A DNA stretch of 64,000 nt, from positions 186,001-250,000 of the forward strand of contig NZ_PJRO01000008.1 in the NCBI RefSeq assembly GCF_002858745.1. Direction: 5' to 3'. The notes beneath the pieces were generated by a model. The model ran no database searches. It was not told the DNA's origin and saw only the letters and a program-made list of their open reading frames with translations. This DNA comes from Mesorhizobium loti (GTDB lineage Bacteria; Pseudomonadota; Alphaproteobacteria; Rhizobiales; Rhizobiaceae). Shown here piece after piece: positions 50,706 through 59,639 of the stretch (positions are counted from its first letter, which is position 1; every line of letters starts with the position of its first letter). The translations under genes were made by a program, and so were the position numbers.

Positions 50706-52211
50706 ATGGCTGAACAGCAAAAGACCGCAGCCGCTGCCGCTGAGGCGGAAGCAATAGACCTCGGCGAATTCAGCGGGCTCCTGGAAAAGGATTTCAAGGT
50801 CAAGAAGGACGACAGCGAAAAGCTGCAGCAGCTTGTGCGCAATCTGGCGCTCGCCGCACAATCACGCTCCGAGACGACCACGATCTCGTCCAACGCGATC
50901 AAGTCGATCAAGTCGCTGATAGCAGGCATCGACAAGATGCTGACGGCGCAGGTCAACGAGATCCTGCACACGCCGGAAGTGCGGGAGATGGAAGGCACAT
51001 GGCGCGGCCTCTGGTATCTCGTCAACAACACCGAGACGGATACCAAGCTGAAGATCCGGGTGATGAACATCTCCAAGGAACAGCTGGCCGACACGCTCGA
51101 AGACTATGAAGGCCAGATGTGGGACCAGAGCCCGATCTTCAAGAAAGTCTACACGGACGAGTATTCGATGCTGGGCGGCGAACCGGTCGGCTGCATCATC
51201 GGCGCCTACGAATTCTCGAACCATCCGCGTGATGTCGGGCTGCTGCGCAACATTTCGGGTGTCTGTGCTTCGGCGCACACGCCTTTCATCGCTGCCGCTT
51301 CGCCGAGGCTGTTCCGGATGGACAGCTGGCAGGAACTGCCGAACCCGCAGGACCTGCAGATGATCGTGTCGAACCCGGCCTATGCCTCCTGGCAGTCGCT
51401 CCGCGAAAGCGAGGACGCCCGCTACATCGGCCTCACCATGCCGCGTGTGCTGGCGCGGCTGCCTTACGGCACTGATACCGTTCCGGTGAAGGGCTTCACC
51501 TTCGAGGAGGAGGTACAGGGCGACCACAACAAATATGTCTGGATGAACGCCGCATTCCCGATGGGCGTGAACATCAACCGGAGCCACAAGCTTTATGGTT
51601 GGGGCACCCAGATCCGCGGCGTCGAGAATGGCGGCACGGTGCTCAACCTGCCGGTGCACGCCTTCCCGACCGACGACGGATCGATCGCGATGAAATGCCC
51701 GACGGAAGTGGCGATCGACGACCGGCGCGAGGCGGAACTGGCCAAGCTCGGCCTGATGCCGATCCTGCACCGCAAGAATACCGATCTCGCTGCCTTCATC
51801 GGCGCCCATTCGCTGCAGGACGACGAGACCCGCGCCGGTCGCCTTGTCGATCCCGACGCCCAGGCCAATGAGCGGCTCTCCGCCAACCTGCCGTACCTCT
51901 TCCCCGTGTCACGCTTCGCGCATTACTTGAAGGCGATCGCACGCGACAAGATCGGCTCGTTCAAGGAACGCTCCGACATGCAGATCTGGTTGACCGAATG
52001 GATCAACCGGTACGTGCTGGCCAATCCAGCCTTTGCCGACGACAAGGCGCGCGCCAAGCGCCCGCTTGCCGCCGCCGAGGTCCAGGTCGACAGCGTCGAA
52101 GGCCGGCCCGGTTACTACAACGCCCGTTTCTATCTGCGTCCGCACTACCAGTTGGAAGGCATCAACGCCTCGCTCCGGCTGGTGTCGGAGCTGCCCTCGG
52201 TGAAGGGCTGA
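50706..52211 (+). CDS. tssC: T6SS contractile sheath large subunit TssC
   Basis: 501 residues. TssC marks: REMEGTWRGLWYLVNNTETDTKLKIRVMNISKEQL, SPIFKKVYTDEYSMLGGEPVGCIIGAYEFSN, and HYLKAIARDKIGSFKERSDMQIWLTEWINRYV near the end. It forms the sheath with TssB around the Hcp tube. Length is as expected for the family; no anomalies. Confidence 0.96.
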   Translation: MAEQQKTAAAAAEAEAIDLGEFSGLLEKDFKVKKDDSEKLQQLVRNLALAAQSRSETTTISSNAIKSIKSLIAGIDKMLTAQVNEILHTPEVREMEGTWRGLWYLVNNTETDTKLKIRVMNISKEQLADTLEDYEGQMWDQSPIFKKVYTDEYSMLGGEPVGCIIGAYEFSNHPRDVGLLRNISGVCASAHTPFIAAASPRLFRMDSWQELPNPQDLQMIVSNPAYASWQSLRESEDARYIGLTMPRVLARLPYGTDTVPVKGFTFEEEVQGDHNKYVWMNAAFPMGVNINRSHKLYGWGTQIRGVENGGTVLNLPVHAFPTDDGSIAMKCPTEVAIDDRREAELAKLGLMPILHRKNTDLAAFIGAHSLQDDETRAGRLVDPDAQANERLSANLPYLFPVSRFAHYLKAIARDKIGSFKERSDMQIWLTEWINRYVLANPAFADDKARAKRPLAAAEVQVDSVEGRPGYYNARFYLRPHYQLEGINASLRLVSELPSVKG

Positions 52212-52260
52212 AAGAACAGCGAAGTCATCTTGTTTCGTTTCAAAGCGGTGGAGAAAGACA

Positions 52261-52743
52261 ATGCCGACTACAGCAAGAACCGATGCGCCTTCGATGAAGA
52301 TCGACGGCTTTTTGAAAGTTCCGGACATCAAAGGCCCGAGCCAGCGCGACGGCCATGAAGACGAAATCGAAGTGCATGGCGTCGATTACAAAATGATCGC
52401 GCCCTACGATCCCAATTCGCTCTCGCGCCGCGGCCGTGTCGCGCTCGGCATGATCAAGTTCACCAAGCATTACGACAAGGCATCGCCTTACCTGAAGAAG
52501 GCGCTGTTTGAGAACAAGGCCCTTGACGAGGTGGTGTTTTCGGCACGCCGGACCATTGACGGCGAGACCAGCGACTATCTGGTCGTGACGCTTACAGACG
52601 CCTCGGTCATGGAATACGACATGCGGCAAGCTGACGACGAGGCGGACTTGATCGAGGAAGAAGTCAGCTTCGCTTACAAGAAGATCAAGTTCGTCTACGA
52701 CAAGGACGACGAGATCGAAATGGACGTCTATGTCGGCAAGTGA
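52261..52743 (+). CDS. hcp: T6SS tube protein Hcp (TssD)
   Basis: 160 residues; ribosome site GGAGAAAG before the ATG. Hcp1-type beta-barrel: APSMKIDGFLKVPDIKGPSQRDGHEDEIEVHGVDYKM, FTKHYDKASPYLKKALFENKALDEVVFSARR, and VSFAYKKIKFVYDKDDEIEMDVYVGK. Hexamer rings stack into the tube that carries effectors. The gene is inside the operon, between tssC and tssE, with a 49-bp gap before it. It overlaps tssE by 14 bp. Confidence 0.94.
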   Translation: MPTTARTDAPSMKIDGFLKVPDIKGPSQRDGHEDEIEVHGVDYKMIAPYDPNSLSRRGRVALGMIKFTKHYDKASPYLKKALFENKALDEVVFSARRTIDGETSDYLVVTLTDASVMEYDMRQADDEADLIEEEVSFAYKKIKFVYDKDDEIEMDVYVGK

Positions 52744-53482
52744 GGCCAGGCGGCCCGGCGCGAAGGCGCAGCCAGCCGGCAGCTCCCGGGCAAGGCGCGA
52801 GACGGTGCAGCCCTCTCTCTGGGACCGCCTCATCAACGACTTGCCCGGCCTGACGTCGGAAATCGACGGGCTGCGACATCTTCTGGAAGAAGAACTGGGC
52901 GCCGAGCGCGTTGAAGGTCTTCTTGCCGGCAGCAGGCGCGCTATCGATGCCGATGCGGAATTGACGTCCGAACAGAAGCGGCGCCTGCACCGTCTGGTCT
53001 TCCAGACCGAACATCGGGCGGAGATCGAAAGCCGCGGCGTCGTGGTGTCGGCACGCGTGCTCAGAGAAGCCGTCCGGCGCGACATCGAGGCCCTGTTCAA
53101 TACCGAGCGTTTCGAGTCCGCACCGATGCTTTCCGACGCCGAGCAGGAACAGTCATTGGACGACCTGCCGTCGCTTGCCGACTTTCCAGAGGTACGCCGC
53201 AGCGTGGTCAATTATGGCGTACCATCCTTCTCCGGCCGTTCCTCGCGGGATTTCGATCGCGATATGCTGGCGCGCGAAATCCGCATGGTTCTGGCCACCT
53301 TCGAGCCGCGCCTGAAGGAGAGCGCCACGACCGTCAACGTCACACTCGGCGACAAAAGCGTCGGGCTGAAGATCGAGATCGACGCCGTGCTGATCATGAC
53401 GCCGACGCCGGAACGCATGCGGCTGCGTACCACGATCAATCTCGACAACGGCCTGGCGCGAACCGAATTCCAGGAGACCTGA
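52730..53482 (+). CDS. tssE: T6SS baseplate protein TssE with an N-terminal extension
   Basis: 250 residues, longer than the usual 130-180. The gp25-like domain is in the C-terminal half: VLREAVRRDIEALFNTERFE, FPEVRRSVVNYGVPSFSGRSSRDFDRDMLAREIRMVLATFEPRLKESATTVNV. The first 100 residues include a basic, disordered start and a helical stretch (LWDRLINDLPG... type, common in TssE, then a further helical pair). The start overlaps the hcp end by 14 bp. Baseplate component in contact with the sheath. Confidence 0.9.
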   Translation: MSASEARRPGAKAQPAGSSRARRETVQPSLWDRLINDLPGLTSEIDGLRHLLEEELGAERVEGLLAGSRRAIDADAELTSEQKRRLHRLVFQTEHRAEIESRGVVVSARVLREAVRRDIEALFNTERFESAPMLSDAEQEQSLDDLPSLADFPEVRRSVVNYGVPSFSGRSSRDFDRDMLAREIRMVLATFEPRLKESATTVNVTLGDKSVGLKIEIDAVLIMTPTPERMRLRTTINLDNGLARTEFQET

Positions 53483-53483
53483 G

Positions 53484-55358
53484 ATGGATCGGGTTTTCGT
53501 GGAATATTACGAAGAGGAACTGACCCATATCCGGGCGCTGGCCGCGGAATTCGCAGACATGCATCCGGCAGTTGCCCGCAATCTTTCCCTCGACACCGTC
53601 CCCTGCCCCGACCCCTATGTGGAACGACTGCTCGACGGTGTCGCCTTTCTCGCCGCGCGCACCCGGCTGAAGGTGGACGCCGAGCGCTCACGCTTCTCGC
53701 GCGCCGTGCTCGATGTGCTTTATCCGGACCTGGTGACGCCGGCGCCGGCAACGGCGATGGCCGTGCTCAAACCCGGCCAGCAGGTGCAATCAATGATCAC
53801 CGGCTACACCGTCCCGCGCGGCACGCGGCTGGTCTCCGGCCTGCATCCAGGGCTTTCAACGCGCTGCACCTTCACCACCGCGCAAGAGGTCAACCTTTGG
53901 CCGATAGCGATTGCCTCGGTCGGCTATTTCCAGGACCGCAGCGCACTCGCCGCGGCTGGCATCACGCCGACCGGCGGCGCGCGCGGCGAGGCTGCATTCC
54001 GTATCACCCTCGCCCGAACAGGGAAGGGAAAGCTCAGCGAACTGTCGCTCGACCATCTCGACCTCTATTTCGCCGGGCGCACCAAGGCGCCGCTGCTCTT
54101 CGACGCGATCTTCGGCGCCTGTTCGGCTGTGGGCGCACGGGCGGAAGGCAAGACCAATCCGCTTTCCGTTTTGCCCGAACCCGAAATGATCGGCATACGC
54201 GATGACGAAGCGCTGATGCCGCGCACCCGCCCGACCTTCGAGGGGTACCGGCTGCTGCGCGAGTATTTCATGATCCCCGAGCGTTTCCACTATGCGCGGG
54301 TCTCCGGCCTGCAGCCGGTAGTGCGCAAGTGCGAGGCAGGAATGGAGATCATCTTCCAGTTCCGGCGCCAGGTCCCCGAACTTGCCGACGTGACAGCCGC
54401 CGACCTCGAGCTTTTTGTTACACCGGTCATCAATCTCTTCGAACGCGAATGCAACGTCATCGAGATCGATCCGCGTAGGACGCGTCAGGTGCTGCATGCC
54501 GACCGCACCCGAGCACGAGATTTCGAGATTTTCCGGGTTACCCGGGTTGAAGATGCCGACGCCGAAGGCAGCGAGGCCGAAATTCCGGAGTTGTTCAGCC
54601 TGGGACAGAACCGAGGCAGCGGCTGGGTTTATTCGGTAGAACGGCGCCCGCGCCGTGCAACGGAGGACGAGCGGCGAGACGGCCTGACCCGCACGTCCTA
54701 CACGGGCGACGATGTCTTCCTCGCCGTCTCGCGTCCCGCCGGAAGCCCTGCCAACCGGCTGCTCAAGCGCCTCGACGTCACAGCGCTATGCACCAACCGC
54801 GACCTGCCGATACTGGACGATACGCCAAAACTGACATTAGAGACGGCCGACCCCGTCGAAGCGGTGAGGCTGCTCGGTGCGCTGCGCTCGCCGCAGCCGG
54901 CTATCCCTGCGTCGCTGCCGGCGGGTGCCGAAGGCGAATCCCGCGCCGACAACCTTGCCTGGCGACTGGTCGCGCAGCTGTCGCTCAACTTCCTGAGCCT
55001 CGCCAAGGAAGGCCGCGGCGTCGATCCGCTGCATGCGCTGCTCGACCTCTATGCCGATCGCGGCGATCCGAGCCTTGCCCGCAACGTGCATTCGATCGTG
55101 CGCATCGACTCGCGCCCGGTGATCGAGAGGCTCCAGATCGACGGCCCCATGTGTTTCGGACGCGGCACCGAGGTGACGCTGCATGTCGACCAATCAGTGC
55201 TGGCGGGCCAAAGCACGCTGCTGCTTTCGGCTTTGCTTTCCCGGCTGTTTGCTCGCCATGCCGGCATAAACGGCTTTGTGCGGACGCGCACCCGGTTGCT
55301 GCAGAAACAGGAGGATGTGCCATGGCCGATGACGCCCGGCAATCGCTACCTGATCTAG
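53484..55358 (+). CDS. tssF: T6SS baseplate protein TssF
   Basis: 624 residues, the normal length. TssF marks at the start: FVEYYEEELTHIRALAAEFADMHPAVARNLSLDTVPCPDPYVERLLDGVAFLAARTRLKVD, then FSRAVLDVLYPDLVTPAPATAMAVLKPG. The C-terminal end GINGFVRTRTRLLQKQEDVPWPMTPGNRYLI is also typical. Wedge component of the baseplate with TssG and TssE. It starts 1 bp after tssE and its end overlaps the tssG start by 37 bp. Confidence 0.95.
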   Translation: MDRVFVEYYEEELTHIRALAAEFADMHPAVARNLSLDTVPCPDPYVERLLDGVAFLAARTRLKVDAERSRFSRAVLDVLYPDLVTPAPATAMAVLKPGQQVQSMITGYTVPRGTRLVSGLHPGLSTRCTFTTAQEVNLWPIAIASVGYFQDRSALAAAGITPTGGARGEAAFRITLARTGKGKLSELSLDHLDLYFAGRTKAPLLFDAIFGACSAVGARAEGKTNPLSVLPEPEMIGIRDDEALMPRTRPTFEGYRLLREYFMIPERFHYARVSGLQPVVRKCEAGMEIIFQFRRQVPELADVTAADLELFVTPVINLFERECNVIEIDPRRTRQVLHADRTRARDFEIFRVTRVEDADAEGSEAEIPELFSLGQNRGSGWVYSVERRPRRATEDERRDGLTRTSYTGDDVFLAVSRPAGSPANRLLKRLDVTALCTNRDLPILDDTPKLTLETADPVEAVRLLGALRSPQPAIPASLPAGAEGESRADNLAWRLVAQLSLNFLSLAKEGRGVDPLHALLDLYADRGDPSLARNVHSIVRIDSRPVIERLQIDGPMCFGRGTEVTLHVDQSVLAGQSTLLLSALLSRLFARHAGINGFVRTRTRLLQKQEDVPWPMTPGNRYLI

Positions 55359-56389
55359 CGAAGCCTGCTTTGGTCGAAATGGAGCCGCTGTCGGAGAACT
55401 TCGACTTCTTTGAGTTGTTGCGTCGCCTTGAACAGCGACAGGAACTATTCGGCCATTCCGGCCAGGCGCACCGCGAGCCAGCTAGGCTTGGCCAGCATAT
55501 ACGCCTGAGCTTCTCTGCCAGAGAGGTGGTCAAGTTCCAGGAGGCCAACGACAAGGCACCGGCACGGGTGACCGTCGCCAATCTGGGCCTGTTTGGGCCG
55601 GAAGGACCGATGCCGCTGCATTTGACGCGCTGGGTGCTTGATCGGCTGTCACAGCGCTGGTTCAGCGGCGCCAATGCGGAGCAAACCAGCGACACGACCT
55701 TCGTCGACTTCGTCAATGTCCTGCAACACCGCCTGATGGCGCTTTACTATCGGGCCTGGGCGGACGCGAATCCGGCGGTGCAGGCTGAACGTCCGGTTGG
55801 TGGACGCGTTCGCGCCATGCTTGAGGCGATGGCGGGGATCGGCCTTCCCGGAACCCAGGACCCCGAACTCGACACGGTGCGCCTGCGCCAGGCTGGATCG
55901 CTCGCCAACCAGGTCGACGGCGCGGAACGGCTGACACTGTTCCTCGCCACGGCCTTCAAGGTACCGGTCCAGATCAAGGAGTTCGTCGCTGCATGGATTG
56001 CCATGCCGACGACGCTGCAAACCCGCCTCGGCAACGCCTATGCCACACTCGGGCGAGAGGCAACGATCGGCCCTCGTGTCTTCAGCCGCCAGAGCCGGAT
56101 CGAACTGCGCGTCGGCCCGCTCGGGCTCGAGGACTTCAAGGCGTTCCTGCCTGGCGAGCAGCGGCTTGCCCTCTTCAAGAAGGCAGTGCGCGACATGATC
56201 GGCGAGGCGCTCGACGTCGACTTGCGCATTGTGCTGGCATGCGAAGCCGTGCCGCCGCCGCGCGTCGGCACTGTCCAGCTTGGCCGAACTGCCTGGCTTG
56301 CACGTCCCGCTGCAAAGGGGGATGCCGATGATCTCAGGCTGCGCACGATCGTCGGCTGGCGGCCGGAAATGGCGGAGGTGGCGGCATGA
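55322..56389 (+). CDS. tssG: T6SS baseplate protein TssG
   Basis: 355 residues from the ATG at 55322, inside the end of tssF; the frame is open further up only as a shadow of tssF. TssG marks: NFDFFELLRRLEQ, FSAREVVKFQE, TVANLGLFGPEGPMPLHLTRWVLDR, FVDFVNVLQHRLMALYYRAWADANPAVQ and LGNAYATLGREATIGPRVFSRQSRIELRVGPL. It binds TssF in the baseplate wedge. The stop overlaps the FHA gene by 4 bp. Confidence 0.94.
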   Translation: MADDARQSLPDLAKPALVEMEPLSENFDFFELLRRLEQRQELFGHSGQAHREPARLGQHIRLSFSAREVVKFQEANDKAPARVTVANLGLFGPEGPMPLHLTRWVLDRLSQRWFSGANAEQTSDTTFVDFVNVLQHRLMALYYRAWADANPAVQAERPVGGRVRAMLEAMAGIGLPGTQDPELDTVRLRQAGSLANQVDGAERLTLFLATAFKVPVQIKEFVAAWIAMPTTLQTRLGNAYATLGREATIGPRVFSRQSRIELRVGPLGLEDFKAFLPGEQRLALFKKAVRDMIGEALDVDLRIVLACEAVPPPRVGTVQLGRTAWLARPAAKGDADDLRLRTIVGWRPEMAEVAA

Positions 56390-57804
56390 GCCTGTTGCTG
56401 ACGCTCGAACAGGGCCCACGCTCCCAGGCGGTGAGGCAGGCCCGGCTGGACGAAGGTGAACTGGTGATCGGCCGCAGTGCTGATGCCAGCTGGCAGATCG
56501 ACGATCCGGACATGTTCGTCTCGCGGGCTCACTGCAAGATCAGCGGTGGCCGCGATGGCTATTTCGTCACCGACACGTCGAGCAGCGGGCTGTTCATCGA
56601 CGATTCCGACAGCCCATTGGGTACCGGCAGGTCTGCGCGCCTTGAAAGCGGCATGCGACTGAGAATGGGTGACTACGTTCTGCATGTCGAGGTCCAGCCA
56701 AATGCGAGCCAGACATCGGTTGGGCAGTTGCAGGCGAGCCAATCTGCGCCCGCATGGTCATCACCACAATCGCGAACGCCAGCCAGCATCGGCGGAGATG
56801 ACTTCTTCTCGGCCAAGGTCGAGGAAGAGCCGCGCCGGCCGCGACCGGCAGAACTGCCAAATCCGTTCGAGCAGCCGGTGCCCGGTGCCTACGAGCGCGC
56901 TTCGAACAGGCGAAGTTCACCCGCCTTCGACGATCCCTTCAGCCTGGACCCGGTAGCGACGCCAGCGTCGAACGACGCCACGACACCGAGCCAGCCCTCG
57001 CACAACGATGCGGAAAGCCCTACGCCAAACCCGGCTGGCTTCGATGGCGATTTCGGCTTCGGGCCAGCCGCGGCATCCGCTTCCTCCGACCGGCCCGGTC
57101 GCCACGAGCAGTTGGCCGAAGAGCCGCAGGCAATTCATCCCTGGGATATCCCCGTGCAAACGGCAGAGCCTCCCCCAGCTCAACGCCCTGCAGCCGCTCT
57201 CAAGCCATCTCGTTTCGCACAGCCAGTGCCCAGCGACATGGCGCTTCGTGCCGCATTTCTGCGTGGCATGGGTGTCGAGGAAGCCGATTTCCCCGGGCGC
57301 GACCCGATTGCCGAAATGGAAAAGTTCGGGCGCGAATACCGGCTGATGCTGGACGGCATGATGCAACTTCTGCGCAAGCGCGCCGAGGAAAAAGGGAGCG
57401 CGCGCGTCGCCCAGACGATGGTTGGTGCCTCAGAGGTCAACCCGCTCAAATTCCTGCCGACGGTCGAAGACGTCATCGTCACCATCCTCTCTGAGCGCAG
57501 CCCCGGTTTTCTCTCCGGCGAAGCGGCGATCAGCGACGCGGTGAAGGACCTCGCGCAGCATCACGTACGTGCCTGGCGCGGCGTGCAGGCAGCCCTGCGG
57601 CGCATGATCGACCGCTTCGATCCCACCACGATCGAGGAAGAGCTGAAGGCCAATTCCGCGATCAGCAACCTGCTGTCCGGCGGGCGTAGCGCCAAGCTGT
57701 GGGAGCTCTACCAGAAACGCCATCGCGATATCGCCCAAAGCGCGGAATCGACCTTCCTGGGTGAGATCGGCGCAGACTTCAGAGATGCATATGAGGAGGA
57801 GTAG
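56386..57804 (+). CDS. tagH: T6SS FHA-domain protein (Fha/TagH)
   Basis: 472 residues in three parts. FHA domain at about 1-105 (ELVIGRSADASWQIDDPDMFVSRAHCKISGGRDGYFVTDTSSSGLFID). A linker of about 160 residues rich in Pro, Ser and Asp. The TagH-specific C-terminal domain (LRAAFLRGMGVEEADFP, EYRLMLDGMMQLLRKRAEEKG, NPLKFLPTVEDVIVTILSERSPGFLSGEAAISDAVKDLAQHHVRAWRGVQAALRRMIDRFDP, and the end KLWELYQKRHRDIAQSAESTFLGEIGADFRDAYEE). Fha proteins read threonine phosphorylation by PpkA to trigger assembly; no ppkA/pppA pair is in the visible part. Confidence 0.92.
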   Translation: MSLLLTLEQGPRSQAVRQARLDEGELVIGRSADASWQIDDPDMFVSRAHCKISGGRDGYFVTDTSSSGLFIDDSDSPLGTGRSARLESGMRLRMGDYVLHVEVQPNASQTSVGQLQASQSAPAWSSPQSRTPASIGGDDFFSAKVEEEPRRPRPAELPNPFEQPVPGAYERASNRRSSPAFDDPFSLDPVATPASNDATTPSQPSHNDAESPTPNPAGFDGDFGFGPAAASASSDRPGRHEQLAEEPQAIHPWDIPVQTAEPPPAQRPAAALKPSRFAQPVPSDMALRAAFLRGMGVEEADFPGRDPIAEMEKFGREYRLMLDGMMQLLRKRAEEKGSARVAQTMVGASEVNPLKFLPTVEDVIVTILSERSPGFLSGEAAISDAVKDLAQHHVRAWRGVQAALRRMIDRFDPTTIEEELKANSAISNLLSGGRSAKLWELYQKRHRDIAQSAESTFLGEIGADFRDAYEEE

Positions 57805-57807
57805 GAC

Positions 57808-58260
57808 ATGATCGATCGACGCGAATTCATGGTTGCTCTCGGCGCAACGGGGCTGCTTGCGGCATGCCAGAGCGGCCCGCCCAAGCCATCGGCCATCTCG
57901 GTCAATGTGAGCGGCGGCGCCGGCATGAACCCAGGGCCAGGCGGCGGCGACCGGCCGGTGACCGTGCTGGTGATGCGCCTGCGCAGCACCGGAAAGTTCA
58001 ACTCGGCCGATTATTTCGCGCTGCAGGGCGATGCCGGCTCGGCACTGGGAGCCGACCTCATTGGTTCCGATACGATCTCGGTTGGTCCGGGCAAGACTGC
58101 GGTGAAAACCATCACCGTCGAACCGGACGCGGCGGCGCTGGGCTTCGTCGCCCTCATCCGCGAACCCGGCGGACGCAGCTGGCGCACCACCAAGTCGGTG
58201 TCGCCCGGATCGACATTCACCGTCAACGTCAAGCTCGGCAGCGGCGGCATTTCTGCTTAG
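57808..58260 (+). CDS. tssJ: T6SS outer-membrane lipoprotein TssJ
   Basis: 150 residues with a lipobox (LLAAC, Cys20). The signal is odd: DRREFMVALGATG has a twin-arginine pair followed by Phe, so export might use Tat rather than Sec. The mature part has the TssJ beta-sandwich pattern: DRPVTVLVMRLRSTGKFNSADYFAL, then PGKTAVKTITVEPDAAALGFVALIREPGGRSWRTTKSV. It anchors TssM to the outer membrane. It is 3 bp after the FHA gene. Confidence 0.9.
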   Translation: MIDRREFMVALGATGLLAACQSGPPKPSAISVNVSGGAGMNPGPGGGDRPVTVLVMRLRSTGKFNSADYFALQGDAGSALGADLIGSDTISVGPGKTAVKTITVEPDAAALGFVALIREPGGRSWRTTKSVSPGSTFTVNVKLGSGGISA

Positions 58261-58300
58261 GCAGCCAGGCGAATGGTGGTTCCGTGCGGAGAGTAGCAGC

Positions 58301-59635
58301 ATGAGCGATGCGAACAGGGTGCTTTGGTCCGAGGGCCTGTTTCTCAGGACCCAGCACTTTCAGCAGCAGGACCGGTTCTTCGAGGGGATGGTGCGCGGCG
58401 CATTGCAGGCCGGCCAACTCCATACGTTCGGATTCCAGACGCTGATGCTCGACCAGTCGCTGCTCGATGCCGGTCAGGTCTCGATCGTGTCGGCGCGGGG
58501 CATCTTTCCCGACGGCACGCCCTTTGCCATCCCGGAGACGATGGATGCACCAAAACCACTGCCAGTAACGGCCGACACCGGCGCCGGGCCGGTGCTGGTT
58601 GCCCTGCCGCTCGAGCCGCCTGGTGGCGTCGGTTTCGATCCTGCCCATACGACATCGACAGGTGCTCGCTATCACGGCCGGATCGTATCGGTGCGCGACG
58701 CCGTGCAGGGCGGTGCCGATCCGGAAGAGATCGAGATCGCCCGGCCGCAGGCAGTGCTGCTCGCGCCAGGCAAATCGGTGGGCGGCTACACGGCGTTGCC
58801 GATCGCCGACATCCGGGGGATCCACGCCGACGGCGGCGTCTCGCTCGACGAGACGTTCCTGCCACCGACACTGATCACCGGTGCTGTCGCGTGGTACCGG
58901 CAACTGCTGCAGGAAGTAGTCACCGGCCTCGACCAGATCGCCGAGGCGCATGGCAAGATGGTCATGGGCGGCCCCGGCCGCAGTGTCGAGGATCTCTTGA
59001 TGCTCCACCTTGCCAATGCCGCTCGCCCACGGCTCGCGCATATGCTGGCGCAGGACGTGTTCCACCCGGCCGAGCTTTATCTCGAGCTCGCCGGCCTCGC
59101 CGGCGAAATGGCGACCTATGGCTCGAGTTCGCGCCGGCTCAGCGAATTGCCGACCTACGACCACATGGCGCCCGGCTCCGCTTACATGGCGCTGGCAGAC
59201 ACCTTGCGCTCGCTGATCCTGAGCCTGCGCTTCATCGAACCGAAATCGCGCGCGCTGTCGGTCATGCGGCACTCGACCAATGTCTGGAAGGTGCGCATCG
59301 ACAATCCGAAGCTTCTCATTGCCAGCCGCATCGTCATTCGCGTCGGCTCGGAGCTTTCTGAAGACGCGCTGCGCAAGATCTTCGTCAACCAGGCGACTGT
59401 CGGCGCCGCCGACCAATTCGAAGGTCTGTGGAAGTCTCGCCTGCCCGGCATTCCATTGAAACCGCTTCATTCGCAGCCGCGCGAGATTCCCTATGACGGC
59501 GACCGGCTATGCCTGGAGCTGGACCAGAAGAGCGAATACTGGGCCTCGCTGCTCGATGCCCCCGGCTTCGTCATTGGTGTTTCCGGTGTCCTGCCGAGCG
59601 AGCCGCAAGTCGACTGCTATTCGGTGAACAGGTGA
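58301..59635 (+). CDS. tssK: T6SS baseplate-membrane connector TssK
   Basis: 444 residues. TssK marks: RVLWSEGLFLRTQHFQQQDRFFEGMVRGALQ at the start (the conserved WxEGLFLRPQHFQQ), FPDGTPFAIPE, and HPAELYLELAGLAGEMATYG with SRRLSELPTYDH. The C-terminal receptor-like part ends FVIGVSGVLPSEPQVDCYSVNR. It connects the baseplate to TssL and TssM. It follows tssJ by 40 bp. Confidence 0.95.
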   Translation: MSDANRVLWSEGLFLRTQHFQQQDRFFEGMVRGALQAGQLHTFGFQTLMLDQSLLDAGQVSIVSARGIFPDGTPFAIPETMDAPKPLPVTADTGAGPVLVALPLEPPGGVGFDPAHTTSTGARYHGRIVSVRDAVQGGADPEEIEIARPQAVLLAPGKSVGGYTALPIADIRGIHADGGVSLDETFLPPTLITGAVAWYRQLLQEVVTGLDQIAEAHGKMVMGGPGRSVEDLLMLHLANAARPRLAHMLAQDVFHPAELYLELAGLAGEMATYGSSSRRLSELPTYDHMAPGSAYMALADTLRSLILSLRFIEPKSRALSVMRHSTNVWKVRIDNPKLLIASRIVIRVGSELSEDALRKIFVNQATVGAADQFEGLWKSRLPGIPLKPLHSQPREIPYDGDRLCLELDQKSEYWASLLDAPGFVIGVSGVLPSEPQVDCYSVNR

Positions 59636-59639
59636 TGCC

